This document shows positions 6,858 to 12,767 of a DNA stretch of 17,352 nucleotides, piece after piece. The DNA lies in assembly GCA_947458305.1 (NCBI GenBank), contig CANGZO010000017.1, positions 1 through 17,352 on the forward strand, written 5' to 3'. How positions within the stretch are numbered: the first letter of the stretch is position 1; the number at the start of each line of letters is the position of its first letter. The translations under genes and the position numbers were made by a program. Under the pieces are notes generated by a model. That model did no database searches. It was not told the DNA's origin and saw only the letters and a list, made by a program, of their open reading frames with translations. The stretch is from Comamonadaceae bacterium (GTDB lineage: Bacteria; Pseudomonadota; Gammaproteobacteria; Burkholderiales; Burkholderiaceae_C).

Positions 6858-7622
6858 ATGAACATTCAAGGACAAGCAGCATTGGTCACCGGCGGCGGCT
6901 CGGGCCTCGGCGAGGCCACAGCACGCGAACTGGCAAGGCTCGGCGCCAAGGTCGCGGTGCTCGACCTGAACATGGCCAACGCCGAGCGCGTGGCAGCCGA
7001 GATTGGCGGCGTTGCTGTTCACTGCAACGTGAGCGATGCAGACAGCATGGCCCAAGCTATTCAAACGGCCGCCGCCGCACATGGCCCCGCCCGCATCCTG
7101 ATGCAGATCGCAGGCATTGGCACCGCCAAGCGCGTGGTCGGCAAAGACGGCAAAGCCGCGCCCCTGGACGAGTTTGCCAAGGTCATCAACGTCAACCTGA
7201 TCGGCACCTACAACGCAGCGCGTTTGTTTGCCGAAGCCTGCAGCAAGCTCGACCCCATAGAAGACGGTGCGCGCGGTGTGATGGTTTTCACCGCCTCGGT
7301 CGCGGCCTTTGACGGACAAGTGGGCCAGCAGGCTTACAGCGCCTCCAAAGCCGGCGTGGTGGGCATGACGCTGCCCATGGCGCGCGATCTGGCGCAACAC
7401 GGCATCCGCGTGTGCACCATCGCGCCCGGCCTGTTCAAGACCCCTTTGTTGGCCAGCTTGCCCGAACCGGTGCAGCAATCTTTGGCGGCCAGCATCCCCT
7501 TCCCCGCGCGCCTGGGCAAGCCCAGCGAATTTGCCGAACTGGCCTGCCACATCGTGCACAACGACCACCTGAACGGCGAAGTCATTCGCCTCGATGGCGC
7601 GCTGCGCATGGCCCCTCGCTGA
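6858..7622 (+). CDS. SDR-family NAD-dependent 3-hydroxyacyl-CoA dehydrogenase
   Basis: This 254-residue short-chain dehydrogenase starts at ATG 6858 with AAGGAA 6-7 bases upstream; a longer frame to 6819 runs into the REP element and is not used. The nucleotide motif TGGGSGLG is at 11-18, Asp36 at the end of beta-2 (VLDLN) points to NAD rather than NADP, and the catalytic set is Asn113, Ser147, Tyr160 and Lys164 (YSASK). The NAG motif after beta-4 is altered to QIAGIG (83-88). The overall sequence, including the late R.DGALRM end, resembles type 2 3-hydroxyacyl-CoA dehydrogenases (HSD17B10-like). Its likely role is oxidising the 3-hydroxy-3-aryl-propanoyl-CoA made by the crotonase so that the thiolase can act. 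The thioesterase begins 9 bp after its stop, so the two are in one operon. Confidence 0.88.
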   Translation: MNIQGQAALVTGGGSGLGEATARELARLGAKVAVLDLNMANAERVAAEIGGVAVHCNVSDADSMAQAIQTAAAAHGPARILMQIAGIGTAKRVVGKDGKAAPLDEFAKVINVNLIGTYNAARLFAEACSKLDPIEDGARGVMVFTASVAAFDGQVGQQAYSASKAGVVGMTLPMARDLAQHGIRVCTIAPGLFKTPLLASLPEPVQQSLAASIPFPARLGKPSEFAELACHIVHNDHLNGEVIRLDGALRMAPR

Positions 7623-7631
7623 AAGTCAATC

Positions 7632-8051
7632 ATGAGCAAAACCGTTGTTTACGACGTGCAGGTGGTGTTTGGTGACTGCGACCCCGCAGGCATCGTCTTC
7701 TTCCCCAATTTTTCCAAGTGGATGGACGCGTCATCGCTGAACTTCTTCATGAAATGCGGCATCTTGCCTTGGCGCGAGCTGGTCAAGACGCGCGGCATCA
7801 TCGGCACGCCGCTGTTGGAGATCAACACCAAATTCATCCGCCCCGCCACCTACGGCGAAACCATTCAAGTGCACACCAGCGTGCAGGAGTGGCGCGAGAA
7901 AGTGTTTGTGCACAAACACGTGGTGATGCGGGGCGACACCTTGCTGTGCGAAGGCACCGAAGTGCGAGCCTTTTGCATCAAGCACCCCGAAGACCCCGAC
8001 CGCATCAAAGCGATTCCTGTGCCCGAAGACATCAAGGCTTTGTGCAGCTGA
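7632..8051 (+). CDS. Hot-dog thioesterase of the 4-hydroxybenzoyl-CoA thioesterase type
   Basis: This 139-residue single hot-dog domain has VVFGDCDPAGIVFFPNF near its N-terminus. Asp17 sits exactly where the catalytic Asp17 lies in the Pseudomonas 4-hydroxybenzoyl-CoA thioesterase (class with Asp in the G.CD.AGIV.FP motif). It would hydrolyse an aroyl-CoA to the free acid and CoA. Here that is probably 4-hydroxybenzoyl-CoA or vanilloyl-CoA from the thiolase, giving 4-hydroxybenzoate or vanillate. It starts at ATG 7632, 9 bp after the SDR stop, with GAAAG in the gap. Related YbgC-like thioesterases act on other acyl-CoAs, so the substrate is an inference from the cluster. Confidence 0.87.
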   Translation: MSKTVVYDVQVVFGDCDPAGIVFFPNFSKWMDASSLNFFMKCGILPWRELVKTRGIIGTPLLEINTKFIRPATYGETIQVHTSVQEWREKVFVHKHVVMRGDTLLCEGTEVRAFCIKHPEDPDRIKAIPVPEDIKALCS

Positions 8052-8103
8052 GGCTGAGGCCAGCACACCCGCCACCATCACACGCCCAAAGCCCCGGTCG
8101 ATC

Positions 8104-9822
8104 ATGAACACCTACAAAACCCGCACCGACGACATGCATTTTTTGCTGTCACGCGTTTTGAACGCGCCTGCCCAATTGCAAGCCCTGCCCGCCTTTGCCG
8201 AGGTGGACATCGACTTGATGCAGCAGGTACTGGATGAGGCGGGCAAGTTTGTGGGCGAGGTCATCGCCCCACTCAACCGCGATGGCGACGAAATCGGTGC
8301 CCAATGGCAAGACGGCGTGGTCACCATGCCGCCCGGCTTCAAGGCTGCATACCAGTCCTTCTGGCAATCGGGCTGGCCTGCATTGGCATCCAGCGCCGAA
8401 GACGGTGGTCAGGGTCTGCCCACGGTGCTCGAAGCCATGCTCTACGAAATGCTGAGCGCGGCCAACCACGGCTGGACCATGGCACCCGGCTTGCTGCACG
8501 GCGCTTACGAATGCATCAAGCACCACGCCAGCGACGAACTCAAAGCGCAATACTTAGAGAAAGTGGCCACCGGGGAATGGCTGGCCACCATGTGTCTGAC
8601 CGAGCCGCATGCCGGCTCTGACCTGGGCCTGGCCCGCACCAAGGCGGTCCCACTGCCCGATGGCCAATACGCTGTCAGCGGCACCAAGATTTTCATCTCG
8701 GGTGGCGAGCACGATCTCACCGACAACATCGTGCACCTGGTGCTGGCGCGCCTGCCCGATGCGCCTGCCGGCCCCAAAGGTCTGTCTCTGTTTTTGGTGC
8801 CCAAGTTCTACCCCGACGGCTCACGCAGCCGGGTGCACTGCGACCGGATCGAAGAAAAAATGGGCTTGCACGGCAGCCCCACTTGCGTGATGCGTTTTGA
8901 CGAAGCGGTGTCTTCCATAGTGGGCGAGCCGGGCAAGGGCCTGAACGCCATGTTCGTGATGATGAACGCCGCCCGCCTGCATGTGGCCCTGCAAGGCATT
9001 GGTCTGCTGGACGCCGCTTGGCAAAAGGCCGACGCCTATTCGCAAGAGCGCCGCCAAATGCGCGCCCCCGGCAAAGGCAAGTCGGCAGCGGAAGCTGACT
9101 TCATCGCTGAACACCCCGCCATGCGCCGCATTCTGGACACGCAGCGCGCCTGGATCGATGCCGGTCGCGTGCTGGCCTACCGCACCGCGCTCGAACTCGA
9201 CCTGATCAAACACAGCCCCGATGCGGCTGCGCAAGCTGCCGCCCAGCGCTGGTGCGCGCTGGTCACACCCGTCATGAAGTCGGTCTTCACGCACCAGGCC
9301 TTTCACGGCGGCAGCGACTGCCTGCAGGTCTTTGGCGGCCACGGCTATGTGCGCGAATGGGGCATTGAGCAGATCGTGCGCGACGCGCGTGTGGCCATGA
9401 TTTACGAAGGCACCAACGAAATCCAGGCGATTGACCTCTTGGTGCGCAAGGTGCTGGCCGATGGCGGCAGCGGCATGAATGCCCTGCTCGACAGCCTGCA
9501 AGCCGACTTGCCGCCGGGGGCCAAAGCCAGCACACAGGCTGGCGCACGCATTCAGACCCTGCGCGCCATCACCGCACAAATTGTCAAAGCCGCCCCACAA
9601 GACGCAGCCCTGGCCTACCGAGTGGCCGACGACTACCTTCGCGCCGTGGCGCTGGTGCTGATGGACTGGGCCTGGATGCGCATCGAAGCCGGTGTCGACG
9701 ACAACACGCCCAACGCCCCAACACGCTGGCGTGCCCCAGCCCAAGCCCTGCGCAGCTGGGTGCTGCCCGAATTCCAGATGCGCACATTCATCATCGTCCA
9801 GCAGTGCACAGCGGCGGCATAA
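8104..9822 (+). CDS. Acyl-CoA dehydrogenase, long C-terminal-domain type (DmdC-like)
   Basis: This 572-residue flavoprotein oxidises an acyl-CoA to the 2-enoyl-CoA, passing electrons to ETF. The domains are, in order, an N-terminal helical domain (about 35-160), the middle FAD-binding domain with MCLTEPHAGSDLG (163-175) and KIFISGGEHD (195-204), a C-terminal helical domain with QVFGGHGY (408-415), the catalytic base Glu435 in YEGTNEIQ, and an extra C-terminal helical region (about 455-572). The length and the MNTYK.....F.L start match the branch that includes 3-methylthiopropanoyl-CoA dehydrogenase (DmdC) and many unstudied enzymes, not classical short-chain enzymes of about 380 residues. In this cluster it could convert dihydroferuloyl- or phenylpropanoyl-CoA to the unsaturated ester. 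It starts at ATG 8104, 52 bp after the thioesterase; an early MarR start would overlap its 3' end but is not favoured. Confidence 0.9.
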   Translation: MNTYKTRTDDMHFLLSRVLNAPAQLQALPAFAEVDIDLMQQVLDEAGKFVGEVIAPLNRDGDEIGAQWQDGVVTMPPGFKAAYQSFWQSGWPALASSAEDGGQGLPTVLEAMLYEMLSAANHGWTMAPGLLHGAYECIKHHASDELKAQYLEKVATGEWLATMCLTEPHAGSDLGLARTKAVPLPDGQYAVSGTKIFISGGEHDLTDNIVHLVLARLPDAPAGPKGLSLFLVPKFYPDGSRSRVHCDRIEEKMGLHGSPTCVMRFDEAVSSIVGEPGKGLNAMFVMMNAARLHVALQGIGLLDAAWQKADAYSQERRQMRAPGKGKSAAEADFIAEHPAMRRILDTQRAWIDAGRVLAYRTALELDLIKHSPDAAAQAAAQRWCALVTPVMKSVFTHQAFHGGSDCLQVFGGHGYVREWGIEQIVRDARVAMIYEGTNEIQAIDLLVRKVLADGGSGMNALLDSLQADLPPGAKASTQAGARIQTLRAITAQIVKAAPQDAALAYRVADDYLRAVALVLMDWAWMRIEAGVDDNTPNAPTRWRAPAQALRSWVLPEFQMRTFIIVQQCTAAA

Positions 9823-9824
9823 TT
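9816..9824 (+). promoter_or_regulatory. Possible -10 element (GGCATAATT) just before the MarR gene
   Basis: CATAAT at 9818-9823 lies 9 bases before the MarR ATG and overlaps the acyl-CoA dehydrogenase stop. The same nine bases occur at 11560-11568 before the FKBP gene. No good -35 hexamer is visible at the expected distance. If it is used, transcription would start almost at the ATG. Confidence 0.35.
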
Positions 9825-9832
9825 CGCCCACC

Positions 9833-10348
9833 ATGCCCCGCACGTCCAAAACGACACCGCCATCTTCTGTGACCCACGCCAGTGGTCAATTGCCTCCCTC
9901 ACATTCGGAGCCTTGCGCCGTAGAGGTGGTGGACACCGGCTACCTGCAGACCCTGATGGGCTACAACGCCCGCCGGGCAGCGCTGAGCATCATCGAGGTT
10001 TTTTTGGAGCGACTGGCCCCCTACGGACTCAAACCGGTGGATTTTTCGGTCATGTCCACCATTTGCCACAACCCGGGTGTGACCTCGCGCCAACTGTGTA
10101 ACACCTTGAGTTTGTTGCCCCCGAATTTGGTGGGTCTGATTCAGTCGCTCGAATCTCGGGGATTGATTGAGCGCAGACCGCACCCCCACGATGGTCGGGC
10201 CGTGGGTCTGCATGCCACCCCCAAGGGCCTCGATTTGATGGCTCAAGCCGAAAAAACGGCGACCGAACTGGAAGCCGAAAAAACAGCCAAATTGACACCT
10301 GCACAGCGCAAAACTTTGCTGAGCCTGCTGCAAAAGATTTACCTTTGA
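9833..10348 (+). CDS. MarR-family transcriptional regulator
   Basis: This 171-residue winged-helix protein has a disordered, Ser/Pro-rich N-terminal 25 residues. It continues with a dimerisation helix, a helix-turn-helix at about 83-110 (GVTSRQLCNTLSLLPPNLVGLIQSLESRGLI spans this, with the recognition helix at about 95-108), the wing RRPHPHDGRAVGLHATPKG beginning at 114 and a C-terminal dimerisation helix. The start is taken as ATG 9833, 10 bp after the acyl-CoA dehydrogenase stop; the frame runs back inside that gene but without conserved sequence. No Shine-Dalgarno site precedes it. MarR proteins such as HcaR, CouR and FerR repress hydroxycinnamate genes and release DNA on binding the CoA thioester. 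By position this one probably controls the cluster, perhaps at the dyad 2641-2669. That link is inferred. Confidence 0.85.
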   Translation: MPRTSKTTPPSSVTHASGQLPPSHSEPCAVEVVDTGYLQTLMGYNARRAALSIIEVFLERLAPYGLKPVDFSVMSTICHNPGVTSRQLCNTLSLLPPNLVGLIQSLESRGLIERRPHPHDGRAVGLHATPKGLDLMAQAEKTATELEAEKTAKLTPAQRKTLLSLLQKIYL

Positions 10349-10367
10349 TTTGTCGAAAGCGTGAACC

Positions 10368-11540
10368 ATGTCACACACCAGCCTGCCTGTTGATGCGCAC
10401 CAAGCCTTGCTGATTGGCCGTTTGTGGGTCCCCGGTCAAGGCGCCCATGTGGTGGCCGTCACACCCCTCGAGGTGCTGGATTTGTCAGGCCTGGCGAGCA
10501 CCTGCAGTGCCTTGTTGGACTTGCCCGATGTGGCCACCCGGGTCCGCGACCATGTGGCCTCGGGTCAGGCCAAAATACTGGCCCGCACCGCCGAAGCGCT
10601 GTCCCACAGCGATGCGGCGCAGCGCGCTGAGGGTCAAGCCTGGTTCATGGCCCCCTGCGACTTGCAAGCCGTCAAGGCTGCTGGCGTGACTTTTGTCGCC
10701 AGCATGCTCGAGCGGGTGATCGAAGAGCAGGCCCGCGGCGACGCCAGCCGCGCCGAAGCGGTCCGACAGGCGGTGGTGGCCGTGATTGGTGACAACCTGC
10801 GCAATGTGGTGCCCGGCTCCCCTGAATCGGCCCAACTCAAAGAGGTGCTGCTGGCCCAGGGCATGTGGTCGCAATACCTGGAAGTGGGCATCGGCCCCGA
10901 TGCCGAAATCTTCACCAAGGCCCAGCCCATGAGCGCGGTCGGCAGCGGCGCCCTGGTCGGCATTCACCCCCAAAGCGAATGGAACAACCCCGAGCCCGAA
11001 ATTGTGCTGGCCGCCAACTCGCGCGGCGAGGTGGTGGGGGCCAGCTTGGGCAACGACGTGAACCTGCGTGACTTTGAAGGCCGCAGCGCCTTGCTGCTGG
11101 GCAAAGCCAAAGACAACAACGCCAGTTGCGCGATTGGCCCCTTCATCCGCCTGTTTGACGGCCACTTTGGCATCGACGACGTGCGCCAGTGCGACCTGAG
11201 CCTCAAGGTGCAAGGCCCCGAAGGCTTTGTCATGCAAGGCAGCAGTGCACTCAGCCAGATCAGCCGCGACCCGCTCGATCTGGTGGGCCAGGCCATGGGC
11301 AAGTACCACCAGTACCCCGACGGCATGATGCTGTTTTTGGGCACCATGTTCGCCCCCACCCAAGACCGCCACGGCCCCGGCCAGGGCTTTACCCATGTGG
11401 TGGGCGACGTGGTCAGCGTCTCCACCCCGCAACTGGGTACCTTGGTCAACCAGGTCACCACCTCGGACTTGGCACCCCCATGGCGCTACGGCATCCGCGC
11501 CTTGATGAACGATCTGGCCAAGCGCCACAGCACGGCCTGA
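10368..11540 (+). CDS. Fumarylacetoacetate hydrolase (FAH) family protein, AraD1-like
   Basis: This 390-residue protein has a variable N-terminal half and a C-terminal FAH fold starting near residue 165. The metal-binding set is visible: Glu209 and Glu211 in WNNPEPEIVL, and Asp230 in GNDVNLRDFEGR. FAH-family enzymes use Mg2+ or similar to hydrolyse, decarboxylate or dehydrate 2-keto acids. The long stretch LGNDVNLRDFEGRS followed by LLGKAKDNNASCAIGPF is typical of a subgroup labelled AraD1, related to 2-keto-3-deoxy-sugar-acid dehydratases. That subgroup is not the classical fumarylacetoacetase or catechol meta-cleavage hydrolase. It follows the MarR gene by 19 bp and may be co-transcribed. 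Its role in hydroxycinnamate breakdown is unclear and it may belong to a different pathway. The start at ATG 10368 has only a weak site (GAAAG). Confidence 0.82.
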   Translation: MSHTSLPVDAHQALLIGRLWVPGQGAHVVAVTPLEVLDLSGLASTCSALLDLPDVATRVRDHVASGQAKILARTAEALSHSDAAQRAEGQAWFMAPCDLQAVKAAGVTFVASMLERVIEEQARGDASRAEAVRQAVVAVIGDNLRNVVPGSPESAQLKEVLLAQGMWSQYLEVGIGPDAEIFTKAQPMSAVGSGALVGIHPQSEWNNPEPEIVLAANSRGEVVGASLGNDVNLRDFEGRSALLLGKAKDNNASCAIGPFIRLFDGHFGIDDVRQCDLSLKVQGPEGFVMQGSSALSQISRDPLDLVGQAMGKYHQYPDGMMLFLGTMFAPTQDRHGPGQGFTHVVGDVVSVSTPQLGTLVNQVTTSDLAPPWRYGIRALMNDLAKRHSTA

Positions 11541-11559
11541 TCGCCCCCCACTGGGGACT

Positions 11560-11568
11560 GGCATAATT
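11560..11568 (+). promoter_or_regulatory. Possible extended -10 element (GGCATAATT) for the FKBP gene
   Basis: CTGGCATAAT (TGn then CATAAT at 11562-11567) resembles an extended -10 promoter element about 65 bp before the FKBP start. A short CCCC-ACT-GGGG hairpin lies just upstream (about 11546-11556) and lacks a T-run, so it is not called a terminator. No strong -35 is seen. Confidence 0.4.
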
Positions 11569-11631
11569 TTGGGTTTTTCACATGCTGGCGTCTTTTCAAG
11601 ACATCGGACCTTTTCAGACAGGAACTTCTCC

Positions 11632-11982
11632 ATGAACACCACCCCATCCGGCCTGCAATACGAAGACACCGTCGTTGGTGAAGGCGAAGTGGCCACAGCG
11701 GGCCAAGACGTCACCGTGCACTACACCGGCTGGCTCTACAAAGACGGCCAGCAAGGCGCCAAATTCGACTCCAGCCGTGACCGCCGCGACCCGTTCGTGT
11801 TCGGCTTGGGCGCTGGCATGGTCATCAAAGGCTGGGACGAAGGCGTGGCCGGCATGAAAGTCGGCGGTCAGCGTACCCTGATCATCCCGGCCGAGTTGGG
11901 CTATGGCGCACGCGGCGCTGGCGGTGTGATCCCCCCCAACGCCACCTTGAAGTTCGACGTGGAACTGCTGGCACTGGACTGA
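11632..11982 (+). CDS. FKBP-type peptidyl-prolyl cis-trans isomerase, single domain, cytosolic
   Basis: This 116-residue protein is one FKBP domain without a signal peptide, so it acts in the cytosol on Xaa-Pro bonds of folding proteins. Residues matching the FKBP12 active site are Tyr31 (VHYTGWL), Asp46 (FDSS), Val64-Ile65 (GMVIKGWDEG), Trp68, Tyr91 (LGYGARG) and Phe108 (LKFDVELL). There is no insert-in-flap domain, so it is not SlyD-like. The start at ATG 11632 has AGGAA about 7 bases upstream; a longer frame from 11569 covers the promoter region and is not used. It stands alone, with its own terminator at 12009-12033, next to the grpE-dnaK-dnaJ chaperone genes. Confidence 0.93.
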   Translation: MNTTPSGLQYEDTVVGEGEVATAGQDVTVHYTGWLYKDGQQGAKFDSSRDRRDPFVFGLGAGMVIKGWDEGVAGMKVGGQRTLIIPAELGYGARGAGGVIPPNATLKFDVELLALD

Positions 11983-12008
11983 TTCAAGTCCCACCAGGCA
12001 CCGGCCCC

Positions 12009-12033
12009 ACCCGCCGTTCGGCGGGTTTTTTTT
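12009..12033 (+). terminator. Rho-independent terminator of the FKBP gene
   Basis: A perfect stem CCCGCC/GGCGGG (12010-12015 with 12020-12025, extended by A12009-T12026) with a GTTC loop is followed directly by eight T residues. It lies 27 bp after the FKBP stop and isolates that gene from grpE. Confidence 0.92.
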
Positions 12034-12068
12034 GGGGCCGAGCCCATCATGTCCTCTGTTCAGCGCCT

Positions 12069-12096
12069 CTTGAAGCCTGAATTAACGCCCCTATTT
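12069..12096 (+). promoter_or_regulatory. Sigma32-like heat-shock promoter of grpE
   Basis: CTTGAAG at 12069-12075 and CCCCTATTT at 12088-12096, with 13 bases between CTTGAA and CCCC, closely fit the RpoH consensus CTTGAA-N13-17-CCCCATTT. It predicts a start near 12103 and a leader of about 27 bases before the grpE ATG at 12130, and it argues against the in-frame ATG at 12049. Confidence 0.75.
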
Positions 12097-12129
12097 GTCC
12101 GGGGTCAACATTTTTTGCGGTCATTGTTC

Positions 12130-12672
12130 ATGTCAGAACCCACACACACCCCTCCAACACCTGCCCCAAGCGAAGAAGAGTTGGCCGCTGCCTTGGCGGC
12201 CACCGACCCGTTGGCCGATGCGCAAGCCGAACTGGCCAACCTGAAGGCCCAAAACGCCGATTTGGCCGACCAATACCTGCGCGCACAGGCCGATGTGCAA
12301 AACGCCCGCCGCCGCGCCGATGACGAAATCGCCAAAGCACGCAAGTTCGCGGTCGAGGGTTTCGCCGACAGTCTGCTGCCCGTGCTGGACAGCCTGGAAG
12401 CCGGGTTGGCCATTCCGAATGTGACGATTGAGCAAATCCGCGAAGGCTCTGAAGCCACCTTGCGCCAGCTCAAAAGCGCGCTGGAACGCAACAAAGTGCA
12501 CGAAATTGCCCCTCCTGCGGGCACCAAATTCGATCCGCACCACCACCAAGCCATCAGCGTGGTGCCTGCCGAACAGGAAGCCAACACCGTGGTCTCGGTA
12601 CTGCAAAAAGGCTACCAAATTGCCGATCGCGTTCTGCGCCCTGCTTTGGTGACAGTGACCGCCCCCAAATAA
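12130..12672 (+). CDS. grpE: GrpE, nucleotide exchange factor for DnaK
   Basis: The 180-residue protein drives ADP release from DnaK. It has a disordered acidic, Pro/Ala-rich N-terminus (1-30), a long coiled-coil helix (about 35-85, with QAELANLKAQNADLADQYLRA), the GrpE core motif KFAVEGFADSLLPVLDSLEAGL (about 74-96), and a C-terminal beta domain with KFDPHHHQAI and the family ending GYQIADRVLRPALVTV. The start ATG 12130 is chosen because the sigma32-like promoter lies between it and the upstream in-frame ATG at 12049. The Shine-Dalgarno match is poor. It is followed 95 bp later by dnaK, which has its own promoter. Confidence 0.96.
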   Translation: MSEPTHTPPTPAPSEEELAAALAATDPLADAQAELANLKAQNADLADQYLRAQADVQNARRRADDEIAKARKFAVEGFADSLLPVLDSLEAGLAIPNVTIEQIREGSEATLRQLKSALERNKVHEIAPPAGTKFDPHHHQAISVVPAEQEANTVVSVLQKGYQIADRVLRPALVTVTAPK

Positions 12673-12698
12673 ACAAAACCTCTTTTGGCGTGTGGGGA

Positions 12699-12728
12699 CT
12701 TGAAAATTCACGGCCCCCGCCTCAATTA
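12699..12728 (+). promoter_or_regulatory. Sigma32-like promoter of dnaK
   Basis: CTTGAAA at 12699-12705 is an exact -35 match. CCTCAATTA at 12720-12728 matches seven of nine bases of the RpoH -10 (CCCCATTTA), with 15 bases between CTTGAA and the -10. The start would be near 12735, giving a leader of about 33 bases with GGAG 8 bases before the dnaK ATG. Confidence 0.65.
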
Positions 12729-12767
12729 CAAAACATCAACACTTTCACTCAATTTCGGAGCATCAAA

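Noticed and set aside
11546..11556. CCCC-ACT-GGGG hairpin as terminator of the FAH-family gene
   Set aside because: The stem is only 4 bp and the T-run comes too late, after the probable -10 element.
10485..11714. 409-codon minus-strand frame opposite the FAH-family gene
   Set aside because: No motif and antisense to a gene with a clear metal site; it also crosses the FKBP promoter and start.
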